The notes below the pieces were generated by a model. That model was not told the origin of the DNA. It was given only the letters and a program-made list of their open reading frames with translations, and made no database searches. From Sphingomonas sp. HITSZ_GF (lineage in GTDB: Bacteria; Pseudomonadota; Alphaproteobacteria; Sphingomonadales; Sphingomonadaceae), in contig NZ_JARQXA010000001.1 in the NCBI RefSeq assembly GCF_029543155.1, positions 930,001 to 994,000 of the forward strand: DNA of 64,000 nt. Direction: 5' to 3'. How positions within the stretch are numbered: the stretch's first letter is position 1; every line of letters starts with the position of its first letter. This document shows positions 55,716-64,000 of the stretch, piece after piece. The position numbers and the translations under genes are program-made.

Positions 55716-56473
55716 CGCGGCTCGGCGGGCTTCTTGGCGCCACCGGCTGCTGCGGGCGCCGGCGCTGCCGGAGCCGGAGCGGCGCCGGCCGGGCGCTGCT
55801 GCTGCTGGGCAGCGGCCTGATAGGCGCGGATCTGCTCGAGCTGGGCGAGCTGCTGCTGGATGGCGAGCGTCTCGCGGGCAGGCTGCCACTCGGCCGGCGG
55901 CTGGATGCTCACGGTCGGCACCGACTTGTCGAGCTCGGCGGTGATCGCGTCGCTGATGTCGGCCGAATCCGGCGCGTACATGAAGGCTTCCGGGGTCAGC
56001 ACGACGCCGATCTTGCGGGCAGTGACGACACGCAGCTGGGCGGCGTCATACTGGCGCAGGATCGATTCGATCGCGAACAGCTCGGCCCGGGCGGCCGGGT
56101 TGCTCAGCTTGCCGACATCGGTGTTGGCAGCGGTCTGCAGCGCGGCGATCTTGTCGAGCACCGGGTTCTTCGCGGCCTTGGCAGCGTTGATCTCGGCGTC
56201 GTCGACCTTCTTGTCCTTGTTGGTGTCGAGCTGCGCGAGAAGCGGCTCGGCTTCCTTCTGGGCGGCCTGGCGGCGCGCGTTGATCTGATCGAAGGCGGCC
56301 TTGAAGGTCGTCTGGATCTGCTGCTGCGCGGCCGAGAAGGCCTTGGACGAGTCGATGACACGCACCGGGCTGGCGGTGGCGATGCCGTTCACCTGCGCAT
56401 GCGCGGGAGCCGCGATGGCAAGCGCCGCGGGTGCCGCGAGCAGCGCGGCAAGAATGCGCTTCTTGATAATCAT
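55712..56473 (-). CDS. skp: OmpH/Skp-like periplasmic chaperone
   Basis: A 253-aa exported coiled-coil protein with signal peptide ([20 protein letters not shown] to AHA). The OmpH/Skp helical arms lie at about 45-130 and there is a C-terminal Gln/Ala/Pro-rich tail. Residues 83-94 ([12 protein letters not shown]) match an EF-hand loop exactly, which is not typical of Skp. Located between bamA and fabZ as in other bacteria; it guards unfolded outer-membrane proteins. The ATG overlaps the bamA stop (TGATG). Confidence 0.88.
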   Translation of the reverse strand: MIIKKRILAALLAAPAALAIAAPAHAQVNGIATASPVRVIDSSKAFSAAQQQIQTTFKAAFDQINARRQAAQKEAEPLLAQLDTNKDKKVDDAEINAAKAAKNPVLDKIAALQTAANTDVGKLSNPAARAELFAIESILRQYDAAQLRVVTARKIGVVLTPEAFMYAPDSADISDAITAELDKSVPTVSIQPPAEWQPARETLAIQQQLAQLEQIRAYQAAAQQQQRPAGAAPAPAAPAPAAAGGAKKPAEPR

Positions 56474-59259
56474 CAGAATTGAGTCCCTACATTGAAGGTT
56501 ACAAGCTTGGTGTCGTCGCCCTTGGCGTGGAGCAACGTCTTGGCCACGTCGATGCGCAGCGGTCCGAAGGGCGAATTCCAGTTGACGCCGAAGCCGATCG
56601 ACACGCGCGGCATCGCGGAATCGCCGACATAGCGCTCGTAGAAGGGCGAGATCTGGCTGTTGTAGATCGCGTTGATCGAGGTGCCGACGCAAGGCGTGCT
56701 GGCGCTCGCCGAATAGCCGACGGCGCAGGTGGTGGTCAGGCCCGAGTTCGTCGCGTCCGAAGCGCTCACGATGTAGAGCTGGTTACCCGCCGAATCCTTG
56801 ATGTAATTGTCCTTGGGCAGCAGCGAGGGCGAGCCGTCGGAATTGTAGAGGAGCGCGCCGTTGCTGTCCTTGGCCTGCTCGAACTCGATCGTCTTGCCCG
56901 GGCGGGTGATGTTGAACAGGCTGCCCGCCATGATGAAGATCGACGGACGCAGGCCCATTTCGGCAGCGCCGGCACCCAGCGGGATCTCCAGCTCGGCCTT
57001 GGTCAGGTAATAGGCCTTGCCGCCGATCGCGTCGTCGGTGACCTGGTCCTTGTCGGTGATCAGCAGCTGGTCGCCGCCGGCTACCGAGCCCGAATAGCTG
57101 TAGCGCTGGACGCGCGGACCGACGCCGCGGATGTCGAAGCCGCGGAACTGCGGCTCGCCCAGGTAGAAGCGATCGGTGATGCGCACCGGATCGCTGCCCG
57201 CCGCGCTCGCCTTCTCCAGGCTGTGGATATAGCCGCCCTCGACCGACAGCGAGGCGATGAAGCCCTTGCCGACGTTCCAGTATTTGTCGCCGTCGACACG
57301 GGCGCGCAGATAGCGCACGTCGCCGCCGACGCCGGCAAAGTCGCCGCTGACCGACAGGCGCTGGCCGCGCGACGGGCGCAGGCGGCTGTTCAGGCTGTCA
57401 TAGGTCAGCGTGACGCCCACCAGCGAGGTCAGGCGGTTGCCCACCGCCTCGCAATAATAGCGGCCCGCCTTGAGCGGATCGCAGGTGTCGAGGATGCCGT
57501 CGCCATTGGTGTCCGAATAGAAGCTCGACTTGTCGAGCGTCACGTCGTCCTTGGCGAGATAGTAGCGACCCGACAGCGTCCAATACTCGGTCAGCGGCAC
57601 GCCGGCGACGAGCTGGAAGCCGGTCGAGATCTGGCTGTAGGTGGTCGAGCGGTCCGAGCCGATATAGTTGAACGCGTTATAGTCGCGGCGGAAGATCGTG
57701 CCGCCGAGCGCGACGTTGGTGTCGAACAGATAGGGCTCGGTAAAGCCCAGCTCGACCGACTTCGAGTAGCTCGAATAGTCGACCGAGGCCGACACGGTCT
57801 GGCCCATGCCGCGGAAGTTGCGCTGGCGGATCGAGGCCTGGAGGATGAACTGCTCGAGGCTCGAGAAGCCCGCCGACAGCGTCAGTTCGCCGTTCGCGCG
57901 CTCTTCGACGTTCGCCTTGAGCACGATGCGGTCGGGCGCCGAGCCCTCGACACGCTCGATCTCGAACTTGTCCTGGAAATAGCCCAGCGAGTTGATGCGG
58001 TCCTGCGAGCGCTTGACCAGGAAGGTGTTGAAGGCGTCGCCCTCGGCCACGCGGAACTCGCGGCGGATCACCTTGTCCTGGGTCTGGCGGTTGCCGGTGA
58101 TGTCGATGCGCTCTATGTACGTGCGATTGGCTTCCGCGATGTGGAAGTTCATCGCCATGGTCAGCGAGTCCTTGTCTCGCTGGAACTCGGGGCGCACGTC
58201 GGCAAAGGCGTAGCCGGCGATGCCGGCGGTCTCGCTCAGCTGCTCGACCGTGTCTTCCACTGCCTTGGCGTTATACCACTGGCCTTCCTTGATGCTCAGC
58301 GCGGCGGCGAGCTTCTTGTCGTCGAAGTCGCGGATCGCGCTGTCGACGGTGACCGGGCCGAACTTATAGCGCGGGCCTTCCTCCACCACATAGGTGATGA
58401 TGAAGTCCTTCTTGTCCGGCGTCAGCTCGGCCACGGCGGAGATCACGCGGAAATCGGCATAGCCTTCGGTCAGGTAGAACTGGCGCAGCTTCTGCTGGTC
58501 ATAGGCCAGGCGATCCTGGTCGTAGCTCGTGTTCGAGCTCATCAGGTGCATGATGCTGGCGGTCTTGGTCGCCATCTCGCCGCGCAGCTTGCCGTCGGAG
58601 AACACCTCGTTGCCGATGATGTTGATCTGGCGGACCTTCGACTTCGGGCCCTCATGCACCTCGAAGATCACGTCGACGCGGTTCTGGTCGAGGCTGACCA
58701 TCTTCGGCTCGACCACAGCGGCGAAGCGGCCCTGGCGACGATAGAGCTCGATGATGCGGGCCACGTCGGCGCGGACGGCGGTGCGGGTGAAGATCTGGCG
58801 CGGCGCCAGCTTCACTTCCTTCTTGATCTTGTCTTCCTTGAGCCGCTTGTTGCCCTCGTAGATCACGCGGTTGATCACCGGGTTCTCGCGGATGCGGATG
58901 ATCAGGTCGCCGGTCTCGACGCCTTCGATCGTCACGTCGGCGAGCAGCTCGGAGGCGAGCAGGTCCTTGATCGCCTGGTCGATCGTCTCGTTGGTATAGG
59001 CATCGCCCACGCGGAGGCGCGTGTAGCTCATCACCGTTTCCGGCTCGATGCGCTGCGAGCCCTGTACGCGGATCGACTTGATCGTGCGCGTCACCTGCGG
59101 CGCTACCGGCGCCGGAGCAGCCTGGGCTGCTGCGGGCGGGGTCGCCGGGGCGGTCTGGGGCGCGGTCTGCGCAACCGCTGCGCCCGAGAGCATCGTGCCC
59201 GCGAGGAGGGTCGCCGTGGCGCGCGCGCCGATTTTCTTTGCCTTGATCGCAGTCACCAT
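56473..59259 (-). CDS. bamA: Outer membrane assembly factor BamA
   Basis: 928 aa. Signal peptide in MVTAIKAKKIGARATATLLA to VAQ, five POTRA domains (about 60-450, with IKSIRVQGSQRIEPETV at the first), and a C-terminal 16-strand barrel with loop-6 RGF in FRGFDIRGVGPR and a final Phe (FNVGTQF). Central insertase of outer-membrane proteins. Start at 59259 is preferred; another ATG at 59328 (MWFVQGG) would sit on the rseP stop. Longer than E. coli BamA because of extended barrel loops. Confidence 0.96.
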   Translation of the reverse strand: MVTAIKAKKIGARATATLLAGTMLSGAAVAQTAPQTAPATPPAAAQAAPAPVAPQVTRTIKSIRVQGSQRIEPETVMSYTRLRVGDAYTNETIDQAIKDLLASELLADVTIEGVETGDLIIRIRENPVINRVIYEGNKRLKEDKIKKEVKLAPRQIFTRTAVRADVARIIELYRRQGRFAAVVEPKMVSLDQNRVDVIFEVHEGPKSKVRQINIIGNEVFSDGKLRGEMATKTASIMHLMSSNTSYDQDRLAYDQQKLRQFYLTEGYADFRVISAVAELTPDKKDFIITYVVEEGPRYKFGPVTVDSAIRDFDDKKLAAALSIKEGQWYNAKAVEDTVEQLSETAGIAGYAFADVRPEFQRDKDSLTMAMNFHIAEANRTYIERIDITGNRQTQDKVIRREFRVAEGDAFNTFLVKRSQDRINSLGYFQDKFEIERVEGSAPDRIVLKANVEERANGELTLSAGFSSLEQFILQASIRQRNFRGMGQTVSASVDYSSYSKSVELGFTEPYLFDTNVALGGTIFRRDYNAFNYIGSDRSTTYSQISTGFQLVAGVPLTEYWTLSGRYYLAKDDVTLDKSSFYSDTNGDGILDTCDPLKAGRYYCEAVGNRLTSLVGVTLTYDSLNSRLRPSRGQRLSVSGDFAGVGGDVRYLRARVDGDKYWNVGKGFIASLSVEGGYIHSLEKASAAGSDPVRITDRFYLGEPQFRGFDIRGVGPRVQRYSYSGSVAGGDQLLITDKDQVTDDAIGGKAYYLTKAELEIPLGAGAAEMGLRPSIFIMAGSLFNITRPGKTIEFEQAKDSNGALLYNSDGSPSLLPKDNYIKDSAGNQLYIVSASDATNSGLTTTCAVGYSASASTPCVGTSINAIYNSQISPFYERYVGDSAMPRVSIGFGVNWNSPFGPLRIDVAKTLLHAKGDDTKLVTFNVGTQF

Positions 59260-59327
59260 CCCACCCCAGTCGGAATCAAAATACCGGCCGTCAGCCACGC
59301 GGCTTGCACCGCCCTGCACGAACCACA

Positions 59328-60461
59328 TCAGCCGATCAACCCGGCCAGACTTCTCCACACGCCGAACGCGCCGAGATCGTTGAACGTAACGAACAGCATG
59401 AGCGCGAGAATTGCGATCAAACCGCCACGATAAGCCCATTCCATAACCTGCGGCTCCACCGGGCGGCGGCGAACGGCTTCCACTGCGTAGAACAGAAGAT
59501 GGCCGCCATCCAGCACCGGGACTGGCAACAGGTTGATGAATCCCAGATTAATCGAAATGAGCGCGATCAGGAACACCAGCTCGAGCGGTCCCATCGCGAG
59601 ACTCTGGCCCGAAACCTGGGCGATCTTGAGCGGGCCGCCCAGTTCGCTCACCGGGATTCGGCCGAGAATGATGCGCTTCAGCCCCTCGATCGTGGTGCGC
59701 ACGATATCGGCGGTCTGCGCGATGCCGACGATCGGGGCCTCCCAGATCGCCACCGGCTGCACCACCGGCGGCACCGCGTAGAAGCCCAGCACCCCGCGGG
59801 TGGAGAGATTGCCGAACCGGTCCTTCTCGGTGAGCGTGCCGATCGTCGCCTGCGCCTCGCGCGCCTCGCCGCCACGATCATAGCCGATCGTCACGGTCTC
59901 GCCGGCGCGGATCACGGTGAAGGTCATGACGTCGCGGAAGCGCTCGACCGAGCGCCCGTCGAGCGCGGTGATGCGATCGCCTGCCTGCAGCCCTGCCCTG
60001 GCGGCGGCGCCGGCGGGATCGATCTTGCCGATCACCGGCGGCGTGACATTCTGGCCGAAGGCAAGCGCGAAGGCGGCGAGGATCGCGATCGCCACCAGGA
60101 AATTCATGATCGGGCCCGCGGCGACGATGATCGCGCGCTGCCACAGCGGCTTGGCCTGGAAGGTCTGCGCGCGCTCCTTGGCGGGCAGCGAGAGCCATTC
60201 GGGCGAAGGCTGGCTGGCCGGGTTCATGTCGCCGGCGAAGCGGACATAGCCGCCCAGCGGCAGCCAGCCGAACTTCCAGCGGGTGCCGCGCTTGTCGGTG
60301 AAGCCGGCGACCTCGCGGCCGAAGCCGATCGAGAACTCGTCGGCCTTCACGCCGAACCAGCGCCCGGCGAGGTAGTGGCCCAGCTCGTGCAGGAAGACGA
60401 GCGGCCCCAGCACCAGCACAAAGGCGAGGATGGTGACCAGGATGCCGGGGTTTTGAATCAA
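59328..60461 (-). CDS. rseP: Site-2 metalloprotease RseP/MmpA
   Basis: A 377-aa membrane zinc protease. Seen: HExxH in FLHELGHYLAGRW, one PDZ domain (about 115-190, AGLQAGDRITALDGRSV), a second zinc ligand in PVPVLDGGHLL, and four membrane helices. It cleaves transmembrane anti-sigma or other substrates in signalling. Starts overlapping dxr. Confidence 0.94.
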   Translation of the reverse strand: MIQNPGILVTILAFVLVLGPLVFLHELGHYLAGRWFGVKADEFSIGFGREVAGFTDKRGTRWKFGWLPLGGYVRFAGDMNPASQPSPEWLSLPAKERAQTFQAKPLWQRAIIVAAGPIMNFLVAIAILAAFALAFGQNVTPPVIGKIDPAGAAARAGLQAGDRITALDGRSVERFRDVMTFTVIRAGETVTIGYDRGGEAREAQATIGTLTEKDRFGNLSTRGVLGFYAVPPVVQPVAIWEAPIVGIAQTADIVRTTIEGLKRIILGRIPVSELGGPLKIAQVSGQSLAMGPLELVFLIALISINLGFINLLPVPVLDGGHLLFYAVEAVRRRPVEPQVMEWAYRGGLIAILALMLFVTFNDLGAFGVWRSLAGLIG

Positions 60462-61618
60462 GCGACGCAGTCCTTCACACGCTCGCCCGCGATCCGCCTA
60501 GCCTCGGCGTCGATTGCCCAAACGGCTTCGAGGCTTTCCGGAGCGACCGGGTCATAGCTGGCAAGCGTATCCGCAGAGATTGCGGCAATTTCAAGAAAGT
60601 TGAGACGGCCGGCAAGGAAGGCTGCGACGGCCACTTCATTGGCGGCGTTCAGGATAGCCGGGCGAGCGCCGCCTGCCTCCAGCGCCTCTCGCGCCAGCCG
60701 CAATGCCGGGAAGCGGACCGTGTCGGGCGCCTCGAAGTCGAGCCTTGCCAGTGCCACAAAGTCGAGCGGCGGCATCGGCGTCGCCATCCGGTCAGGCCAG
60801 GCCAGCGTGTGCGCGATCGGCACGCGCATGTCCGAAGGGCCCATCTGGGCCAGCACCGATCCGTCGACATATTCCACCATCGAGTGGATAACCGATTGAC
60901 GATGCACCAATATTTCAAGTGCGTCATTTGCGACCGGGAACAGCCGTGCCGCCTCGATCAGCTCGAGGCCCTTGTTCATCATCGTCGCCGAATCGACCGA
61001 GATCTTGGCGCCCATCGACCAGTTGGGATGTGCGCAGGCCTGGGCCGGCGTCACGCCGCGCATCGATTCCAGGCTCCAGTCGCGGAAAGGCCCGCCGCTG
61101 GCGGTCAGGATGATCCGCCGCACGCGCTCGGGTCGATCGAAATCGAAGCATTGGAAGATCGCATTATGCTCCGAATCGGCCGGCAGGATCGTGGCGCCGT
61201 GGCGTCGTGCCGCCGCGGTCACCAGGTCGCCGGCCGATACCAGCGGCTCCTTGTTGGCGAGCACCACCGTGCCGCCCTGCTCGATCGCCGCCATGGCCGA
61301 GCCGAGTCCGGCCAGCCCGACGATCGCCGCCATCGTCCAGTCGGCGCCCATCCGCGCCGCCTCGCATACCGCCTCCGCGCCGCCTGCCGCGGTGATCGCG
61401 GTCCCCGCCAGCTTGTCGCGCAGCGCCGGCAGGCAGCGCTCGTCCGCGACCACGGCATGCTTCGCGCCGGTGCGAATCGCTGCCGCGGCGAGCTTCTCGA
61501 CGTCGCAATTGGCCGTGAGCGCGATCACCTCGAATCGCTCGGTTTCGCGCTCGATCAGGTCGAGCGTCGAGCTGCCCACCGATCCGGTGGCGCCCAGGAT
61601 CGTGACGCGGCGCTTCAT
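60458..61618 (-). CDS. dxr: 1-deoxy-D-xylulose-5-phosphate reductoisomerase
   Basis: A 386-aa NADPH enzyme, first committed MEP-pathway step. Seen: VTILGATGSVGSSTLDLIER, ANKEPLVSAGDL, the metal/substrate region LPADSEHNAIFQC, TASGGPFRD and MGAKISVDSATMMNKGLE. Completes, with ispDF at 30.5 kb, part of isoprenoid synthesis. Start at 61618 (MKRRVTILG) overlaps the cdsA stop by 4 nt. Confidence 0.97.
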   Translation of the reverse strand: MKRRVTILGATGSVGSSTLDLIERETERFEVIALTANCDVEKLAAAAIRTGAKHAVVADERCLPALRDKLAGTAITAAGGAEAVCEAARMGADWTMAAIVGLAGLGSAMAAIEQGGTVVLANKEPLVSAGDLVTAAARRHGATILPADSEHNAIFQCFDFDRPERVRRIILTASGGPFRDWSLESMRGVTPAQACAHPNWSMGAKISVDSATMMNKGLELIEAARLFPVANDALEILVHRQSVIHSMVEYVDGSVLAQMGPSDMRVPIAHTLAWPDRMATPMPPLDFVALARLDFEAPDTVRFPALRLAREALEAGGARPAILNAANEVAVAAFLAGRLNFLEIAAISADTLASYDPVAPESLEAVWAIDAEARRIAGERVKDCVA

Positions 61619-62387
61619 CGGACCAGCCAGAGCACCAGCAGCGCCGCCACCGGGGCAGTCGCGACCAGCCCGTCGAGCCGGTCCATCACGCCGCCATGGC
61701 CGGGCAGCAGGTTGCCTGAGTCCTTCACCCCCGCCACCCGCTTCAGATGGCTTTCGAACAGGTCGCCGAGCTGGGCGAGCACGGCGAGCAGCGGCGTTGC
61801 CCAGGCCAGCGCCTCGGGCAGGCCGAACAGCCAGACCAGCGCGAAGGCGAACAGCGTCGCGCCGGCCACGCCGCCCAGAAAGCCCGCCCAGGTCTTGTTC
61901 GGGCTGATCGCCGGGGCGAGCCGGGGCCCGCCGATCGCACGGCCGGCGAAATAGGCGGCGCTGTCGCACGCCCAGACCAGCGCCATCGTCCAGAAGGTCA
62001 ACAGCAGCCCCTGCACCGGCTGCTCGCGGATCAGCACCAGCGCCAGCACGGTGAAGCCGACGTAAAAGGCACCGAGCGCCAGTTGCAGGCTGCGCGTGAT
62101 GATCATCAGGAAGAAGAACACCCCGATGACGAAGCCCAGCGCGAGGAAGCCCGGCCCGGCAGCCAGCCCCGGCGCCATGATCGCCAGCGGCACGCTCATC
62201 GCATATTGGGCCAGCCGTCGGCCGCGCGCATTGGCGCCCGCGAGCATCGCCCATTCGCCCATCATCAGCACCGCGGCGAAGCTCACCACCAGCCAGAAGC
62301 CCAAGCCTCCCGAATAGAGCGCGGCAAAAGCCAGTCCGATCAGCGCGAAGGCGACGATCAGCCGTTTGGGAAGATCGGCGTTCTTGC

Positions 62388-62391
<4 letters not shown>
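61615..62391 (-). CDS. cdsA: Phosphatidate cytidylyltransferase
   Basis: A 258-aa membrane enzyme making CDP-diacylglycerol. About seven hydrophobic segments; the signature SPNKTWAGFLGG and the final DSGNLLPGHGGVMDRLDGL. Start GTG at 62391 (VSKNADLPKR), overlapping uppS stop by 4 nt (GTGA). The longer open frame upstream is antisense/other-frame of uppS. Confidence 0.94.
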
Positions 62392-63135
<744 letters not shown>

Positions 63136-63140
<5 letters not shown>

Positions 63141-63244
63141 CCCCGCGAAAGCGGGGACCCATCTCCCGCCCGCGCCACGTCACACAACGGCTGTTGCATG
63201 GCAGGCGCGTCCGGGAGCTGGGCCCCCGCTTTCGCGGGGGTGAC
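63136..63244. repeat. REPIN-like inverted repeat (family A, long centre)
   Basis: Left arm GTCATCCCCGCGAAAGCGGG; right arm CCCGCTTTCGCGGGGGTGAC, with about 55 nt between. The end contains the ATG assigned to uppS. It sits between frr and uppS, so a real promoter and RBS must be read around it. Confidence 0.82.
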
Positions 63245-63276
63245 GGAAAATAGGGAAGAAAAGGCGGAATCCAGGT

Positions 63277-63834
63277 TCACTTGCCGAGGATTTCCTTTTC
63301 CTTGGCCGCCGCCGCCGCGTCGATGTCGGCGATCGTGCTGTCGGTGAGCTTCTGCACCTCGGTCTCGTGGCGCTTGCGCTCGTCTTCCGAGTACACGCCC
63401 TTCTTCTCGTCGGTCTTCAGGCTGTCATTGCCGTCACGGCGCACGTTGCGCACGGCGATGCGCGCCTTCTCGGCATATTGGCTGGCGAGCTTGGCGAGCT
63501 CCTTGCGACGCTCCTCGGTCAGGTCCGGGATCGGCAGGCGCAACGTCTGGCCGTCGGTGATCGGGTTGAGGCCGAGCCCGGCCGAGCGGATCGCCTTCTC
63601 GACGGGACCGACATTGCTCTTGTCCCAGACGGTGACCGAGAGCAGGCGCGGCTCGGGCGCGGCAACGGTCGCGACCTGGGTGATCGGCATGTGGGCGCCA
63701 TAGACCTCGACCGTCACCGGATCGAGCAGCGTCGTGCTCGCGCGGCCGGTGCGCAGGCCCTGCAGGTCGTGCTTCAGCGACTCAAGCGCGCCGTTCATCC
63801 GGCGCTCGAGGTCGGCCTTGTCGTAAGCGGCCAT
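63277..63834 (-). CDS. frr: Ribosome recycling factor
   Basis: A 185-aa RRF, tRNA-mimic that frees 70S ribosomes after termination with EF-G. Seen: the N-terminal helix [53 protein letters not shown] and [20 protein letters not shown]. Usual order after pyrH. RBS GAGGAGCC is 8-12 nt before the ATG. Confidence 0.97.
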   Translation of the reverse strand: MAAYDKADLERRMNGALESLKHDLQGLRTGRASTTLLDPVTVEVYGAHMPITQVATVAAPEPRLLSVTVWDKSNVGPVEKAIRSAGLGLNPITDGQTLRLPIPDLTEERRKELAKLASQYAEKARIAVRNVRRDGNDSLKTDEKKGVYSEDERKRHETEVQKLTDSTIADIDAAAAAKEKEILGK

Positions 63835-63846
63835 TTTCGGCTCCTC

Positions 63847-64000
63847 TTATGCGTATTGGGTTTCGTTCTGGACGATCGTCGAAGTGCCCTCGCCGCGCAG
63901 CACGCGGGTGAGGTTGCCTTCGTCACGGATGTTGAACACCACGATCGGGATGTTGTTGTCGCGGCACAGCGCCACGGCAGAGGCGTCCATCACCTTCAGA
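63847..64000 (-). CDS. pyrH: C-terminal fragment of UMP kinase
   Basis: About 51 codons from the right edge to a TAA at 63847-63849. The peptide includes [37 protein letters not shown] and [12 protein letters not shown], the typical PyrH C-terminus. The remainder is outside the window. pyrH-frr is the standard order. Confidence 0.9.
   Translation of the reverse strand, partial: LKVMDASAVALCRDNNIPIVVFNIRDEGNLTRVLRGEGTSTIVQNETQYA

Noticed and set aside
56479..59433. 984-codon open frame opposite bamA
   Set aside because: A high-GC codon-position artefact. The minus strand gives a full BamA with signal peptide, POTRA and barrel; the plus-frame peptide is Arg/Ala-rich with no domain.

Overview
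The window is a high-GC alphaproteobacterial chromosome segment, most likely from Sphingomonas or a close relative in the Sphingomonadales. Supporting evidence: the gene order lipA - ratA-like - cinA - ispDF - dusB - ntrB - ntrC - ntrY - ntrX - hfq - hflX; an Hfq made of two fused Sm domains; a frr-uppS-cdsA-dxr-rseP-bamA-skp-fabZ run without lpx genes; and many palindromic intergenic repeats of the GTCATCCCGGCGAAAGCCGG type. Almost all of it is core housekeeping sequence. I see no rRNA, CRISPR array, prophage or transposase.

Layout. 1-8.1 kb: a divergent regulator/SDR pair; pyrF with a LapA-like membrane protein; a large patatin-like hydrolase with an endonuclease-family protein; then yjbR-like, purN and purM, mostly on the minus strand. 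8.2-11.84 kb: the one clear accessory block, three plus-strand genes inserted between purM and a DUF2066-like gene. They encode (i) a fusion of an N-terminal TIR-like nucleotide-binding domain to an EgtD-like (Methyltransf_33) methyltransferase, (ii) a multi-pass membrane protein of the DUF4231/SLATT type, and (iii) a DUF6875-like protein. This looks like an undescribed nucleotide/NAD-centred conflict (defence) or signalling operon. 11.9-18.6 kb: DUF2066-like, hdaA, ppk1, ppx and a serine hydrolase. 18.7-29 kb: rnd, aspS, sdaA, a methanethiol methyltransferase-like gene, a D-2-hydroxyacid dehydrogenase, ppk2, a carbonic anhydrase and lipA. With ppk1, ppx and ppk2 the window holds much of polyphosphate metabolism.

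29-43.5 kb: ratA-like, cinA, ispDF, then the nitrogen-regulation operon dusB-ntrB-ntrC-ntrY-ntrX, tandem hfq, hflX, a PD-(D/E)XK-like gene coupled to mazG, and an SDR. 43.5-54.8 kb: a minus-strand run (retropepsin-like, MBL hydrolase, tatD, metG; then holB, dacC-like, RlpA/SPOR-like, mltB), tRNA-Ser(UGA), and small exported proteins. 54.8-64 kb: rpmE, fabZ, skp/ompH, bamA, rseP, dxr, cdsA, uppS, frr and the end of pyrH: the envelope-biogenesis and isoprenoid cluster, with genes overlapping by 1-4 nt and clearly co-transcribed.

Intergenic gaps repeatedly hold two-armed inverted repeats (REPIN-like), at least twelve copies of one family plus two other families. Two stem-loop terminators are visible (43458-43478 and 54830-54857). 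Coordinates follow the best start I could justify. Starts marked uncertain are ntrB, ntrY, metG, bamA, uppS and the small ORF at 5682-5876.
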